This document shows, piece by piece, positions 16,420 through 24,220 of a stretch of DNA of 64,000 nucleotides; position 1 is the stretch's first letter, and every line of letters begins with the position of its first letter. A model generated the notes under the pieces. That model worked only from the letters and a program-made list of their open reading frames with translations, made no database searches and had not been told where the DNA came from. Source of the DNA: Tsukamurella sp. 8F (GTDB lineage: Bacteria; Actinomycetota; Actinomycetes; Mycobacteriales; Mycobacteriaceae); assembly GCF_029167375.1 (NCBI RefSeq), contig NZ_JARFTP010000004.1, positions 62,001-126,000 on the forward strand. Direction: 5' to 3'. The position numbers and the translations under genes are program-made.

Positions 16420-17808
16420 ATGACAGACATCGCCTACCGACTCCCGCAGCAGCGCGAGCTGCGCACCGACCTGCCCGGGCCGGCGTCGACGGCGCTCGCG
16501 CAGCGCCGCGCCGCCGTCGTACCCGGTGGCGTCGCGTCCACCGCGCCGGTGTACGCCGCGGACGCCGACGGCGGCGTGATCGTGGACGCCGACGGCAACT
16601 CGCTCATCGACCTGGGCTCCGGCATCGCCGTGACCAACGTCGGCGCGAGCGATCCGAAGGTCGCCGCCGCGATCGCCGAGCAGGCTTCGCACTTCACTCA
16701 CACGTGCTTCATGGTGACCCCCTACGAGGGCTACGTCGCCGTGGCCGAGCAACTCTCCGCCCGCACGCCGGGCGATCACGACAAGCGCGTGGTCCTGTTC
16801 AACTCGGGGGCCGAGGCGGTCGAGAACGCGATCAAGGTCGCGCGCCTCGCGACAGGCCGCCAGGCGGTCGTCGCATTCGACCACGCCTATCACGGCCGTA
16901 CCAACCTGACGATGGCATTGACCGCGAAATCCATGCCGTACAAGCAGAACTTCGGCCCGTTCGCGCCCGAGGTCTACCGGATGCCGATGTCCTACCCGTT
17001 CCGAGATCCAGCGGGCATGACGGGCGCCGAGGCCGCGCAGCGCGCCATCTCGATGATCGAGAAGCAGGTCGGCGCTGAGAGTCTGGCCGCCATCATCCTC
17101 GAACCCATCCAGGGCGAAGGCGGATTCATCGCGCCCGCACCGGGATTCCTTCCGGCGCTTGCAGACTGGGCGAAGGCCAACGGTGTCGTCTTCATCGCCG
17201 ACGAGGTGCAGACGGGCTTCGGGCGCACCGGGCGGTGGTTCGCGTGTGACGACGAAGACGTCGTGCCCGACCTGATCACCCTCGCGAAGGGCATCGCGGG
17301 CGGTATGCCGCTGTCCGCGGTCGTGGGCCGTGCCGAGCTGCTCGACGCCGTGCACCCGGGTGGACTCGGCGGCACCTACGGAGGCAACCCTGTCGCCTGT
17401 GCTGCGGCCCTCGCCGCGATCGGCCGGATGGAGGAGTACGACCTGCCCGGACGCGCCGCCGCGCTCGGCGCCACCGCCAAGGCACGGCTGCAGGCCCTCG
17501 CCGACGAGGTACCCGCGATCGGCGACGTCCGCGGCCGAGGGCTCATGTTGGCAGTCGAGTTCGTCGGTGCCGACGGTGTCACGCCCGACGCCGACCTGAC
17601 CAAGGCCGTCGCCGCCGACTGTCTCGCGCAGGGCGTGCTCGTCCTGACCTGTGGCACATACGGCAACGTCATCCGGCTGTTGCCGCCGCTGGTCATCCCG
17701 GAGGCCCTCCTCGATGACGGCCTCGGCGTGCTCACAGACGCCATCAGGCGGCGCGCCGCCGAAGCACGTCGGCGCAACGCGGCCACACGAGAGGCGGTGA
17801 ACGCATGA
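16420..17808 (+). CDS. gabT: 4-aminobutyrate aminotransferase
   Basis: 462 residues from ATG 16420. PLP-dependent class III (omega) transaminase converting GABA and 2-oxoglutarate to succinate semialdehyde and glutamate. PLP phosphate loop NSGAEAVENAIK; AYHGRTNLTMALT; the Asp and Gln pair in FIADEVQTGFGRTG; Schiff-base Lys290 in TLAKGIAGG. Overlaps gabD by 4 bp (ATGA), so the product passes to the next enzyme in the same operon. Full length for the family. Confidence 0.95.
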   Translation: MTDIAYRLPQQRELRTDLPGPASTALAQRRAAVVPGGVASTAPVYAADADGGVIVDADGNSLIDLGSGIAVTNVGASDPKVAAAIAEQASHFTHTCFMVTPYEGYVAVAEQLSARTPGDHDKRVVLFNSGAEAVENAIKVARLATGRQAVVAFDHAYHGRTNLTMALTAKSMPYKQNFGPFAPEVYRMPMSYPFRDPAGMTGAEAAQRAISMIEKQVGAESLAAIILEPIQGEGGFIAPAPGFLPALADWAKANGVVFIADEVQTGFGRTGRWFACDDEDVVPDLITLAKGIAGGMPLSAVVGRAELLDAVHPGGLGGTYGGNPVACAAALAAIGRMEEYDLPGRAAALGATAKARLQALADEVPAIGDVRGRGLMLAVEFVGADGVTPDADLTKAVAADCLAQGVLVLTCGTYGNVIRLLPPLVIPEALLDDGLGVLTDAIRRRAAEARRRNAATREAVNA

Positions 17809-19250
17809 CCACCGCGGTGACCAGCCACGGCCTGCTCATCGGCGGGACGGAGAGGCCGGCTGCGTCCGGCGCCACCTTCGACGTGATCGACCCGGCGACG
17901 GGCCAGGTCATCGCCGCGGTCGCGGATGCCGGGGCCGAGGACGCCGCGGCCGCCTTACGTGCCGCACATGCGGCGGCTGTGGGCTGGGCCGAGACCCCGC
18001 CCCGTGAGCGGGCACGGATCCTGCGGCGCGCGTTCGACGCGCTCACCGAGCGTAGTGAGGAGTTCGCTGCGCTGATCACCGCCGAGATGGGAAAGCCGCT
18101 CGCGGACTCCCGCGGCGAGGTCGCGTACGGTGCCGGCTTCCTCGAGTGGTTCGCGGAGGAGGCTGTACGGATCAACGGCCGCACCGCCGAGGCACCGTCG
18201 GGTAACGGTCGGATCCTCGTGACTCATGAGCCGGTCGGGCTCTGCTACGCGGTGACGCCGTGGAACTTCCCCCTCGCGATGATCACCCGCAAGGTGGGAC
18301 CTGCGCTCGCCGCCGGCGCGACCATGATCGTCAAGCCCGCAGAGGCGACCCCGCTCACCGCCCTGCTGATGGGGCGCCTCTTCGCCGAGGCCGGGCTGCC
18401 CGCTGGTGTCCTGTCGATCCTTCCGTGCAGCAGCCCGGTGGCGGTGTCCGATACCGTGTTCGCCGACCCCGGGCTCGCGAAGGTGACGTTCACCGGCTCG
18501 ACGCAGGTGGGGCGGAAGCTTCTCGCACAGGCCGCCGACGGTGTGCTGCGTACGTCCATGGAGCTCGGCGGCAACGCGCCCTTCATCGTGTTCGGCGACG
18601 CCGACATAGACGCCGCGGTCGACGGCGCGATGGCCGCCAAGATGCGCAACGGTGGCCAGGCGTGTACGGCCGCGAACCGCTTCCTCGTGCACAACTCCGT
18701 CCGCGCGGAGTTCGTCGCGAAGCTGACCGAGCGGATCGCCGCGTTGCGCACCGGTGCCGGCGCCGAGTCCGGCGTCGACGTGGGCCCGCTCATCACCGAG
18801 AAACAGCGCTCGTCGGTGGCGGCTCTGGTCGACGACGCGATCGCGGCGGGTGCGAAGGTCACGACCGGCGGGCACGCGCTCGCGGGCGACGGCTACTTCT
18901 ACGCTCCGACGGTGCTCGACGACGTCCCGGCCGATGCGCGCATCGTCGCCGAGGAGATCTTCGGCCCCGTCGCCGCGATCCAGGGCTTCGACACGGACGC
19001 CGATGCGATCGACGCGGCGAACGACACCGAGTACGGCCTTGCGGCGTACTTCTACTCGACCGACCTGCAGCGCGCTCTGCGCGTCGCGGCGGCGCTGAAG
19101 TCCGGCATGGTCGGCGTCAACCGGGGCATCATCTCCGATCCGGCCGCGCCGTTCGGCGGAGTCAAGGCGTCCGGGCTCGGCAGCGAGGGCGGCTCCGAGG
19201 GTATCCACGAGTACCTCGTGACGAAGTACGTGGCCTTGCCCACGTCGTAG
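17805..19250 (+). CDS. gabD: Succinate-semialdehyde dehydrogenase (NAD(P)+)
   Basis: 481 residues. Aldehyde dehydrogenase oxidising succinate semialdehyde to succinate, the second step of GABA breakdown. Cofactor region TPWNFPLAMITRKVGPALAAG and FTGSTQVG, catalytic Glu in MELGGNAPFIVF, and nucleophile Cys287 in GGQACTAANR. Translationally coupled to gabT by a 4-bp overlap. Assignment to this substrate rests on similarity and context; related ALDHs can take other aldehydes. Confidence 0.93.
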   Translation: MTTAVTSHGLLIGGTERPAASGATFDVIDPATGQVIAAVADAGAEDAAAALRAAHAAAVGWAETPPRERARILRRAFDALTERSEEFAALITAEMGKPLADSRGEVAYGAGFLEWFAEEAVRINGRTAEAPSGNGRILVTHEPVGLCYAVTPWNFPLAMITRKVGPALAAGATMIVKPAEATPLTALLMGRLFAEAGLPAGVLSILPCSSPVAVSDTVFADPGLAKVTFTGSTQVGRKLLAQAADGVLRTSMELGGNAPFIVFGDADIDAAVDGAMAAKMRNGGQACTAANRFLVHNSVRAEFVAKLTERIAALRTGAGAESGVDVGPLITEKQRSSVAALVDDAIAAGAKVTTGGHALAGDGYFYAPTVLDDVPADARIVAEEIFGPVAAIQGFDTDADAIDAANDTEYGLAAYFYSTDLQRALRVAAALKSGMVGVNRGIISDPAAPFGGVKASGLGSEGGSEGIHEYLVTKYVALPTS

Positions 19251-19303
19251 TCCCTTAAGGGCCGCCACAGTCACTTCTCAGGCCGGCTCGGCACGGTCGG
19301 GGC

Positions 19304-20212
19304 ATGTACACGAGCCCGGCGGTACCTCGAACTCCAACGGTCACTGTGCTCGCGGTCGGCGGGACCGGCGAGTCCTACCAGGGTGACTCGCGCACGGAGG
19401 TCACAGGCATGCTCGGGCACGTGGTAGGTGAGCTCGACGGCCGGTTCGCGGCCCGCTGGATCGGCTACCCGTCGTCCTATGGACCCGTGCCGTTCGGCAC
19501 GGGTCTCAGTTACGCGGACAGCGTCACGCTCGGGGTCGACGCGCTCCTTCGGGCCGTGGCCGACACGCCCGGGCCGGTGATGCTTCTCGGATACTCGCAG
19601 GGCGCCGTCGTGGTGCGCCGGATGCTCGGCCTCGTCGCCGACGGCTCGCTGCACGCTCCCCATATCGTCGCGGCGGGCCTGATCTCGGATCCGCATCGGC
19701 CCGAGGGCACGGACCCGAGGTGCGATGGATACGGTGTCGCCGGACGCGGGCCCTACGTCCCGGAGTCGGTCGAGGTGTTGTGGGTGTCGAACCCCGACGA
19801 CGTCATCTGCAACGCGAGCGGCGACTCGTTCGTCCGGGATCTGGCGGACGCCACCGAATCCCTTGCGGTGCGGGATCTGAAGCGATGGGTGCCCAGCGCC
19901 CTTGCGCGCTACCGCCGTGGGTTGTTCCAGAACGCCGCCAAGACCGCGTTCTCCCGGCGTCAGTGGGTGCGCGACATCCGGCGCGTGCGGACCGCCGTCG
20001 ACGAGGTGCGCGGGTACCTGCCGAGCCTGCAGTTGGGGGCGAGGACCGTCAACGCCGGTGGCGGGCGGCACGTCGCATATGCGGCCGAGCCGTACCAGTT
20101 GCGCCGGTACGAGGACGAGGCACTGACCGGGTGCCAGGTGCTCGCCCAGTGGCTGCAGGTGCAGGCGACCTTTCGTGGGAGGCTATCCTCTTCAGAGACG
20201 ACCGACGGCTGA
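19304..20212 (+). CDS. Cutinase / lysin-B-like serine esterase
   Basis: 302 residues. Alpha/beta hydrolase with the nucleophile elbow GYSQG at about residues 99-103, preceded by VMLL, and the block ISDPHRPEGTDPRC. This resembles lysin B of mycobacteriophages and their cellular relatives, which cleave mycolate esters, and also cutinases. The catalytic Asp may lie in VSNPDDVIC and the His in GGRHVAYA. No signal peptide is apparent. A role on cell-envelope lipid esters is inferred. Followed closely by a DUF3618 gene. Confidence 0.72.
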   Translation: MYTSPAVPRTPTVTVLAVGGTGESYQGDSRTEVTGMLGHVVGELDGRFAARWIGYPSSYGPVPFGTGLSYADSVTLGVDALLRAVADTPGPVMLLGYSQGAVVVRRMLGLVADGSLHAPHIVAAGLISDPHRPEGTDPRCDGYGVAGRGPYVPESVEVLWVSNPDDVICNASGDSFVRDLADATESLAVRDLKRWVPSALARYRRGLFQNAAKTAFSRRQWVRDIRRVRTAVDEVRGYLPSLQLGARTVNAGGGRHVAYAAEPYQLRRYEDEALTGCQVLAQWLQVQATFRGRLSSSETTDG

Positions 20213-20232
20213 CCCTCCAGGAGGTCCCCGAA

Positions 20233-20508
20233 GTGCCCCGTGACACCGAGAGCATCGAACGCGACATCGAGCGCGCCCGCGAGCAGCTCGCCAGCACGCT
20301 CGACCAACTGGGCGAGCGCGCGGATCCCAAGAAGCTCGTCGACACCGCTAAGACTCAGGCGGTGTCCACAGTTACCAAGCCCCCGGTGCTCGCCGCCGCG
20401 GCCGGCGTCGGCGTGCTCGTCGCGCTGTTCGTGGCGTCGCGGGTGACCAAGGCCCGGCGCGAGAAGAAGGTCCTCAAGGCCCTGGCGGCCGGGAAGATCA
20501 CGGTCTGA
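20233..20508 (+). CDS. DUF3618 small membrane protein
   Basis: 91 residues from GTG 20233. An acidic/basic N-terminal helix SIERDIERAREQLASTLDQL with following residues typical of DUF3618, then one membrane helix at about 50-68 (VLAAAAGVGVLVALFVA) and a basic tail (KARREKKVLKAL). DUF3618 proteins are widespread in actinobacteria and of unknown function. The gene starts 21 bp after the esterase stop. Confidence 0.85.
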   Translation: MPRDTESIERDIERAREQLASTLDQLGERADPKKLVDTAKTQAVSTVTKPPVLAAAAGVGVLVALFVASRVTKARREKKVLKALAAGKITV

Positions 20509-20522
20509 GCCCCCGACCCCGC

Positions 20523-20939
20523 ATGATCGCCGGCGCAGCAGTGTGCGCCGGCGTCGTGCTGTCTGTGTCCGCTATTGCGGGGTGCAGCGATTCCGACATC
20601 TCCACCGCATCACTCCCGTCCGGCTTTCCGACCGCCGTGCCGGTGGTGGGTCGGGTGCAGGCCTCCGACGACATCGATGTCGGACACCCGGTCTGGCGGC
20701 TGACGGTGACCGGTAAAGACACCGTCGCCGCCGCACAGGCACTGCTCGCCGCGGGCTTCGATCCCATCACGCCACGCACCCCCGTCGATGCGGGCGAGGT
20801 CGGCGCGCTGTACCTCGGGCACGGGTTCACCGTCGGCCTGTCGTCCGACGGCGACACGGTCACCTACGTCGTGAGCCCGACGGGCGCCGCCACACCGTCG
20901 AGCGGCGCGGCGCCGTCATCGCCTGTGGCCGCCGGATGA
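20523..20939 (+). CDS. Small putative lipoprotein, unknown function
   Basis: 138 residues. Signal peptide with lipobox AIAGC at residues 17-21, so a surface-anchored lipoprotein. The mature part has short alternating strands (WRLTVTGKD, AAQALLAAGFDPI, YLGHGFTVGLSSDGDTVTYVV), suggesting a small alpha/beta domain. The tail is Ala/Ser/Pro-rich. No family recognised. Starts 14 bp after the DUF3618 gene, probably the same transcript. Confidence 0.72.
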   Translation: MIAGAAVCAGVVLSVSAIAGCSDSDISTASLPSGFPTAVPVVGRVQASDDIDVGHPVWRLTVTGKDTVAAAQALLAAGFDPITPRTPVDAGEVGALYLGHGFTVGLSSDGDTVTYVVSPTGAATPSSGAAPSSPVAAG

Positions 20940-20996
20940 CGCTCGTTCGCGCCGGTCGGCGGCGGTTCCGAGCCGATCCCCGCTACCCTTGAGCCC

Positions 20997-21773
20997 ATGG
21001 TGCTTCCCAAGGCTCTGGTCGGCCCCGCGAAGCTAGGGCTGGCGGTCGCGGACATCGGGCTGACCGCCGCGCAGCAGACGGCGGGAATCGCCCGCGACGT
21101 GGTCGCGGTCGCGGCCGATCAGGTGGACCCGCAGGCGCGGGCCGCGCTCGAGCGCAACAACAACATCTTCACCGCTGTAGGGCGGATCCCCTACATCGTC
21201 AACAGGGTCGCGGATCTGATGCAGCCCGGTGCGCCCCTGGACCGGATCATCGGCCCGGGGGGCGCTGCGGACCGGGTCGCCGACCTGTTCAACCCCGACG
21301 GGCCGGTGGACCGGGTGATCCGGGTCGGGGGCCCCTTGGACCGTGCCACCGCCGCGGGCGGGATCGTCGAGCGCCTCACGATGGACGACGGCATCGTCGA
21401 CATGCTCACTGCGGAGGACGGCGCGATCGCGCAGCTCCTGGACATGTCCACGACGGTCGCGGAGATCGGGCCGGCGCTGAGCTCGATGAATGCGCGACTC
21501 GCGGTGATTCAGGACGTCGTCGGTGCCGCGAACAGCGTGGCCGCTCCGGTTACCGGGCTGCTCACGAGTCTGCCGAGGTTCGCGGTGCGCACGGCCGCGG
21601 ATGCAGCGCGTGCCGGGGCTGCGCGCGCTGCCCACGCCGATGCTCCGGGGCTGCACACGATGCAGCCCGGCGCCGCGGGCGCGGTCGCGGAACAGCCTGA
21701 GGCCTCCGCGCCGCCCGCCGTCTCGAAGGCCGCCGCCGAGCGCCTGATCCCGCCGCGTAACCCCGCGCAGTAG
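20997..21773 (+). CDS. Decapeptide-repeat protein (shorter paralogue), unknown function
   Basis: 258 residues from ATG 20997. Three parts: an N-terminal helical stretch (1-70); about seven units of roughly 10 residues on the pattern G-x-[LVI]-[DE]-R (for example GGPLDRATAA, DGIVDMLTAE) at about 78-150; and a helical C-terminal part with VAAPVTGLLTSLPR, followed by an Ala/Pro-rich tail. The protein at 32250 has the same three-part plan. No enzyme motif, no signal peptide. Function not recognised; a scaffold or membrane-surface role is only a guess. Confidence 0.75.
   Translation: MVLPKALVGPAKLGLAVADIGLTAAQQTAGIARDVVAVAADQVDPQARAALERNNNIFTAVGRIPYIVNRVADLMQPGAPLDRIIGPGGAADRVADLFNPDGPVDRVIRVGGPLDRATAAGGIVERLTMDDGIVDMLTAEDGAIAQLLDMSTTVAEIGPALSSMNARLAVIQDVVGAANSVAAPVTGLLTSLPRFAVRTAADAARAGAARAAHADAPGLHTMQPGAAGAVAEQPEASAPPAVSKAAAERLIPPRNPAQ
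21228..21446 (+). repeat. Seven imperfect decapeptide repeats
   Basis: Residues 78-150 of the host protein: GAPLDRIIGP, a 13-residue variant containing GGAADRVADLF, DGPVDRVIRV, GGPLDRATAA, GGIVERLTMD, DGIVDMLTAE, DGAIAQLLDM. Same consensus as the array at 32490-32999. Confidence 0.8.
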
Positions 21774-21827
21774 CGGAGCGCTCGAGTCTCCATCGCGTGT
21801 CGCGCCGGAAGGGCACCGCCGCGAGTA

Positions 21828-21849
21828 TTGACATTGACGTCAGTGTCAA
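21828..21849. promoter_or_regulatory. 22-bp near-perfect palindrome before the TetR - acyl-CoA operon
   Basis: TTGACATTGACGTCAGTGTCAA is a dyad with one mismatched pair, ending 8 bases before the likely GTG start. The TTGACA half could also serve as a -35 box. It probably binds the regulator encoded immediately downstream. Confidence 0.65.
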
Positions 21850-21857
21850 CGCAATAT

Positions 21858-22499
21858 GTGTCGGTGGACACATCCGAGGCGGCGGAGCGCGCGCGAGAGG
21901 CGCGGCGCGAGATCGGCGGTAGACGCGACGAACTACTGTTCGCCGCCGAGCACTGCTTCGCCCAGGACGGTTACGACCGGACCACGGCTGCGTCGATCAC
22001 CGCACGCGCGTCGACGTCGCGGCCCACGTTCTACGCCTATTTCGCTTCGAAGGACGAGGTCTTCCATGCGCTCACCGCGCGGGCGTCCGACGCTCTGGTC
22101 GCGGCCCAACTGGTCGTCGACGTGGAGGCTGTGGCGCCGCACGACGTTCTCGAGGCCACCACACGTGCGTTCGTCGAGGCGCTGTTCGAGCACGCACCGC
22201 TGCTCGCGCTCGTCGAGCACCGGGCCCGCATAGACCCCGTCGTCGATCGGCTCTGGACGGGCGCGCGGGACATCACGCGGCGGCGCTTCACCCGGTTCCT
22301 CGAACGGCTGGCAGCGGAGGGCGCGGCGGACCCGTGCGTTCCCGCGGCACGCATCGTCGACACCGTCGCCGATGCGCTCACGATCGGCGCAGCGCGTATC
22401 GCCGGGACGTCTGCCGCCGAGCGTGAGCGGTTCATCGCCGACCACATCATCATCACCGAGCGCCTCGTAGGTGTCTCGCCCCGAACGGAGGAACTGTGA
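21858..22499 (+). CDS. TetR-family regulator of the acyl-CoA synthetase / carboxylase operon
   Basis: 213 residues if started at GTG 21858; GTG 21864 is an alternative. No in-frame ATG exists and a TTG at 21828 lies inside the operator palindrome, so translation is probably leaderless or nearly so. Helix-turn-helix TTAASITARASTSRPTFYAYFASKDEV. Overlaps the acyl-CoA synthetase start by 4 bp (GTGA). By context, a sensor of fatty acids or acyl-CoAs that represses its own operon through 21828-21849. Confidence 0.87.
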   Translation: MSVDTSEAAERAREARREIGGRRDELLFAAEHCFAQDGYDRTTAASITARASTSRPTFYAYFASKDEVFHALTARASDALVAAQLVVDVEAVAPHDVLEATTRAFVEALFEHAPLLALVEHRARIDPVVDRLWTGARDITRRRFTRFLERLAAEGAADPCVPAARIVDTVADALTIGAARIAGTSAAERERFIADHIIITERLVGVSPRTEEL

Positions 22500-24220
22500 C
22501 GCGAGCAGACGCACTCGACGCGGCCGCGGCGGAAGTCCGTGCGCTGCAAGCGCGCAACCGCCCCGACGAAACCCCCGGTACCGTCGAGTACCCCGTCGAC
22601 GGCGGTGTCACCGACCATCTGCGGCATTGGGCGCGCGAGCGTCCGGGCGCCGTCGCGATCGCGTTCTACGGGGCCGAGATCAGCTATGCGCGGTACGACG
22701 AGCTGTCCGACCGGTTCGCAGGGTGGCTGCTGGCATGCGGCGCCCGGCCGGGGGACCGGGTCGGCGTATACCTGGGCAACTGCCCGCAGTTCCTCATCGC
22801 GATGATGGGCATCCTCAAGGCGGGGTGTGTTCACGTCCCGATCAACCCCCTGTTCCGCGAACACGAGCTGCGGCACGAGCTGACCGATGCAGGCGTGAGC
22901 ATCCTGCTGGCGCAGGACACCTTCGCCGATCTGGTCGAGACCGTGCGGGCCGACACGGCGGTGCGCCGGATCGCCTACACAGCCCTCACCGACCTGCTCG
23001 ACGACAGGATGCGTACCGATCCCGTTGTGCCGCTGCCGTTCCCGGTGCAGGCGGAGCGGACGGACTGGGCCTCGATCGTCGCTGTCGATCCCGCTCCGCA
23101 GCGCCGCGACGACCCGGATGCTCTTGCGGCACTGAACTACACGGGTGGCACCACCGGAATGCCGAAGGGGTGCGAGCACACCCAGCGGCATATGGTCTAC
23201 ACGGCGGCGACGGCCACCGTGGCCGGCGGGCGGCAGCCGGGCACAGGCGACGCGGTCGTCCTGAACTTCCTGCCCGTGTTCTGGATCGCCGGTGAGGATT
23301 TCGGGATTCTGCTACCGCTCGTGAGCGGTGTCCCGGTGGTGCTGCTGACGCGCTGGGATCCCGAAGCCGTGCTCGCACTGGTAGCGCGGTACGGCGTGAC
23401 CGACATGGTCGGTACCGTCGACAACTATGTCGAGCTAATGGATCTGCCCGGATTCGAAGGTGTCCGCACCGCGACCCTCCGCAACGCGCTGGCCGTGTCG
23501 TTCGTGCTCGAGTTGACGCCCGAGATCCGTTCGCGCTGGCGCGCCCTCGTGGGCGGCACGCTCCGCGAGGCCAGCTACGGCATGACGGAGACTCACACGG
23601 CCGACAGCACGACCCTCGGATTCCAGGACGGTGATCGCGACCTCGCCGCAGACCCCGTCTTCTGCGGGCTACCGGTGCCGGGCACCGACTTCCTCATCCT
23701 CGACGAGGCCGGGGCCCCTGTGCCGGTGGGCGAGTCGGGCGAGATCGCGGTGCGGAGCCCATCTGTTCTCACCGCCTACTACGGCCGCCCGGACGCGACC
23801 GCCGAAGTGCTCCGCGACGGCTGGCTGCACACCGGCGACGTCGGTCGGCTCGATGAGTGGGGTGCGCTGCACTACCTCGCTCGGACCAAGGAGATGATCA
23901 AGACCAACGGGATGAGCGTGTTCCCGTCGGAGGTCGAGGCCCTCCTGCGCATGCACCCCGACGTGGTCGCGGTTTCGGTCGTGCCACGCCCCGATCCGGC
24001 GCGCGGCCAGGTGGCGTACGCGTTCGTTCAACTCGGCCCCGGAGCGTCGACGACGGCCGACGGAGTCCGGGAGTGGGCGCGCGCCAACATGGCCGGGTAC
24101 AAGGTGCCGGACGTCGAACTGGTGGACGGCCTGCCTATGACCGCGACCGGCAAGGTGCGCAAAGGCGACCTGCTGGAGCGTGCCGCGCGTGCGGCGGCCG
24201 CGGCGGGAGAGCGATCATGA
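22496..24220 (+). CDS. Acyl-CoA synthetase (AMP-forming, FadD-like)
   Basis: 574 residues from GTG 22496. Activates a carboxylic acid to its CoA thioester via an acyl-adenylate. P-loop NYTGGTTGMPKG at about residues 214-225, the SYGMTET motif, the GWLHTGDVGRLDEWG hinge, and the C-terminal catalytic Lys in TGKVRKGDL. Coupled by 4-bp overlaps to the TetR gene before and the carboxylase after, so activation and carboxylation of the same acyl group are likely successive steps. Substrate chain length cannot be read from sequence. Confidence 0.9.
   Translation: MTRADALDAAAAEVRALQARNRPDETPGTVEYPVDGGVTDHLRHWARERPGAVAIAFYGAEISYARYDELSDRFAGWLLACGARPGDRVGVYLGNCPQFLIAMMGILKAGCVHVPINPLFREHELRHELTDAGVSILLAQDTFADLVETVRADTAVRRIAYTALTDLLDDRMRTDPVVPLPFPVQAERTDWASIVAVDPAPQRRDDPDALAALNYTGGTTGMPKGCEHTQRHMVYTAATATVAGGRQPGTGDAVVLNFLPVFWIAGEDFGILLPLVSGVPVVLLTRWDPEAVLALVARYGVTDMVGTVDNYVELMDLPGFEGVRTATLRNALAVSFVLELTPEIRSRWRALVGGTLREASYGMTETHTADSTTLGFQDGDRDLAADPVFCGLPVPGTDFLILDEAGAPVPVGESGEIAVRSPSVLTAYYGRPDATAEVLRDGWLHTGDVGRLDEWGALHYLARTKEMIKTNGMSVFPSEVEALLRMHPDVVAVSVVPRPDPARGQVAYAFVQLGPGASTTADGVREWARANMAGYKVPDVELVDGLPMTATGKVRKGDLLERAARAAAAAGERS

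Noticed and set aside
19252-19261. CCCTTAAGGG after gabD as a terminator
   Set aside because: A 10-bp palindrome without a loop cannot form a useful hairpin; likely chance.
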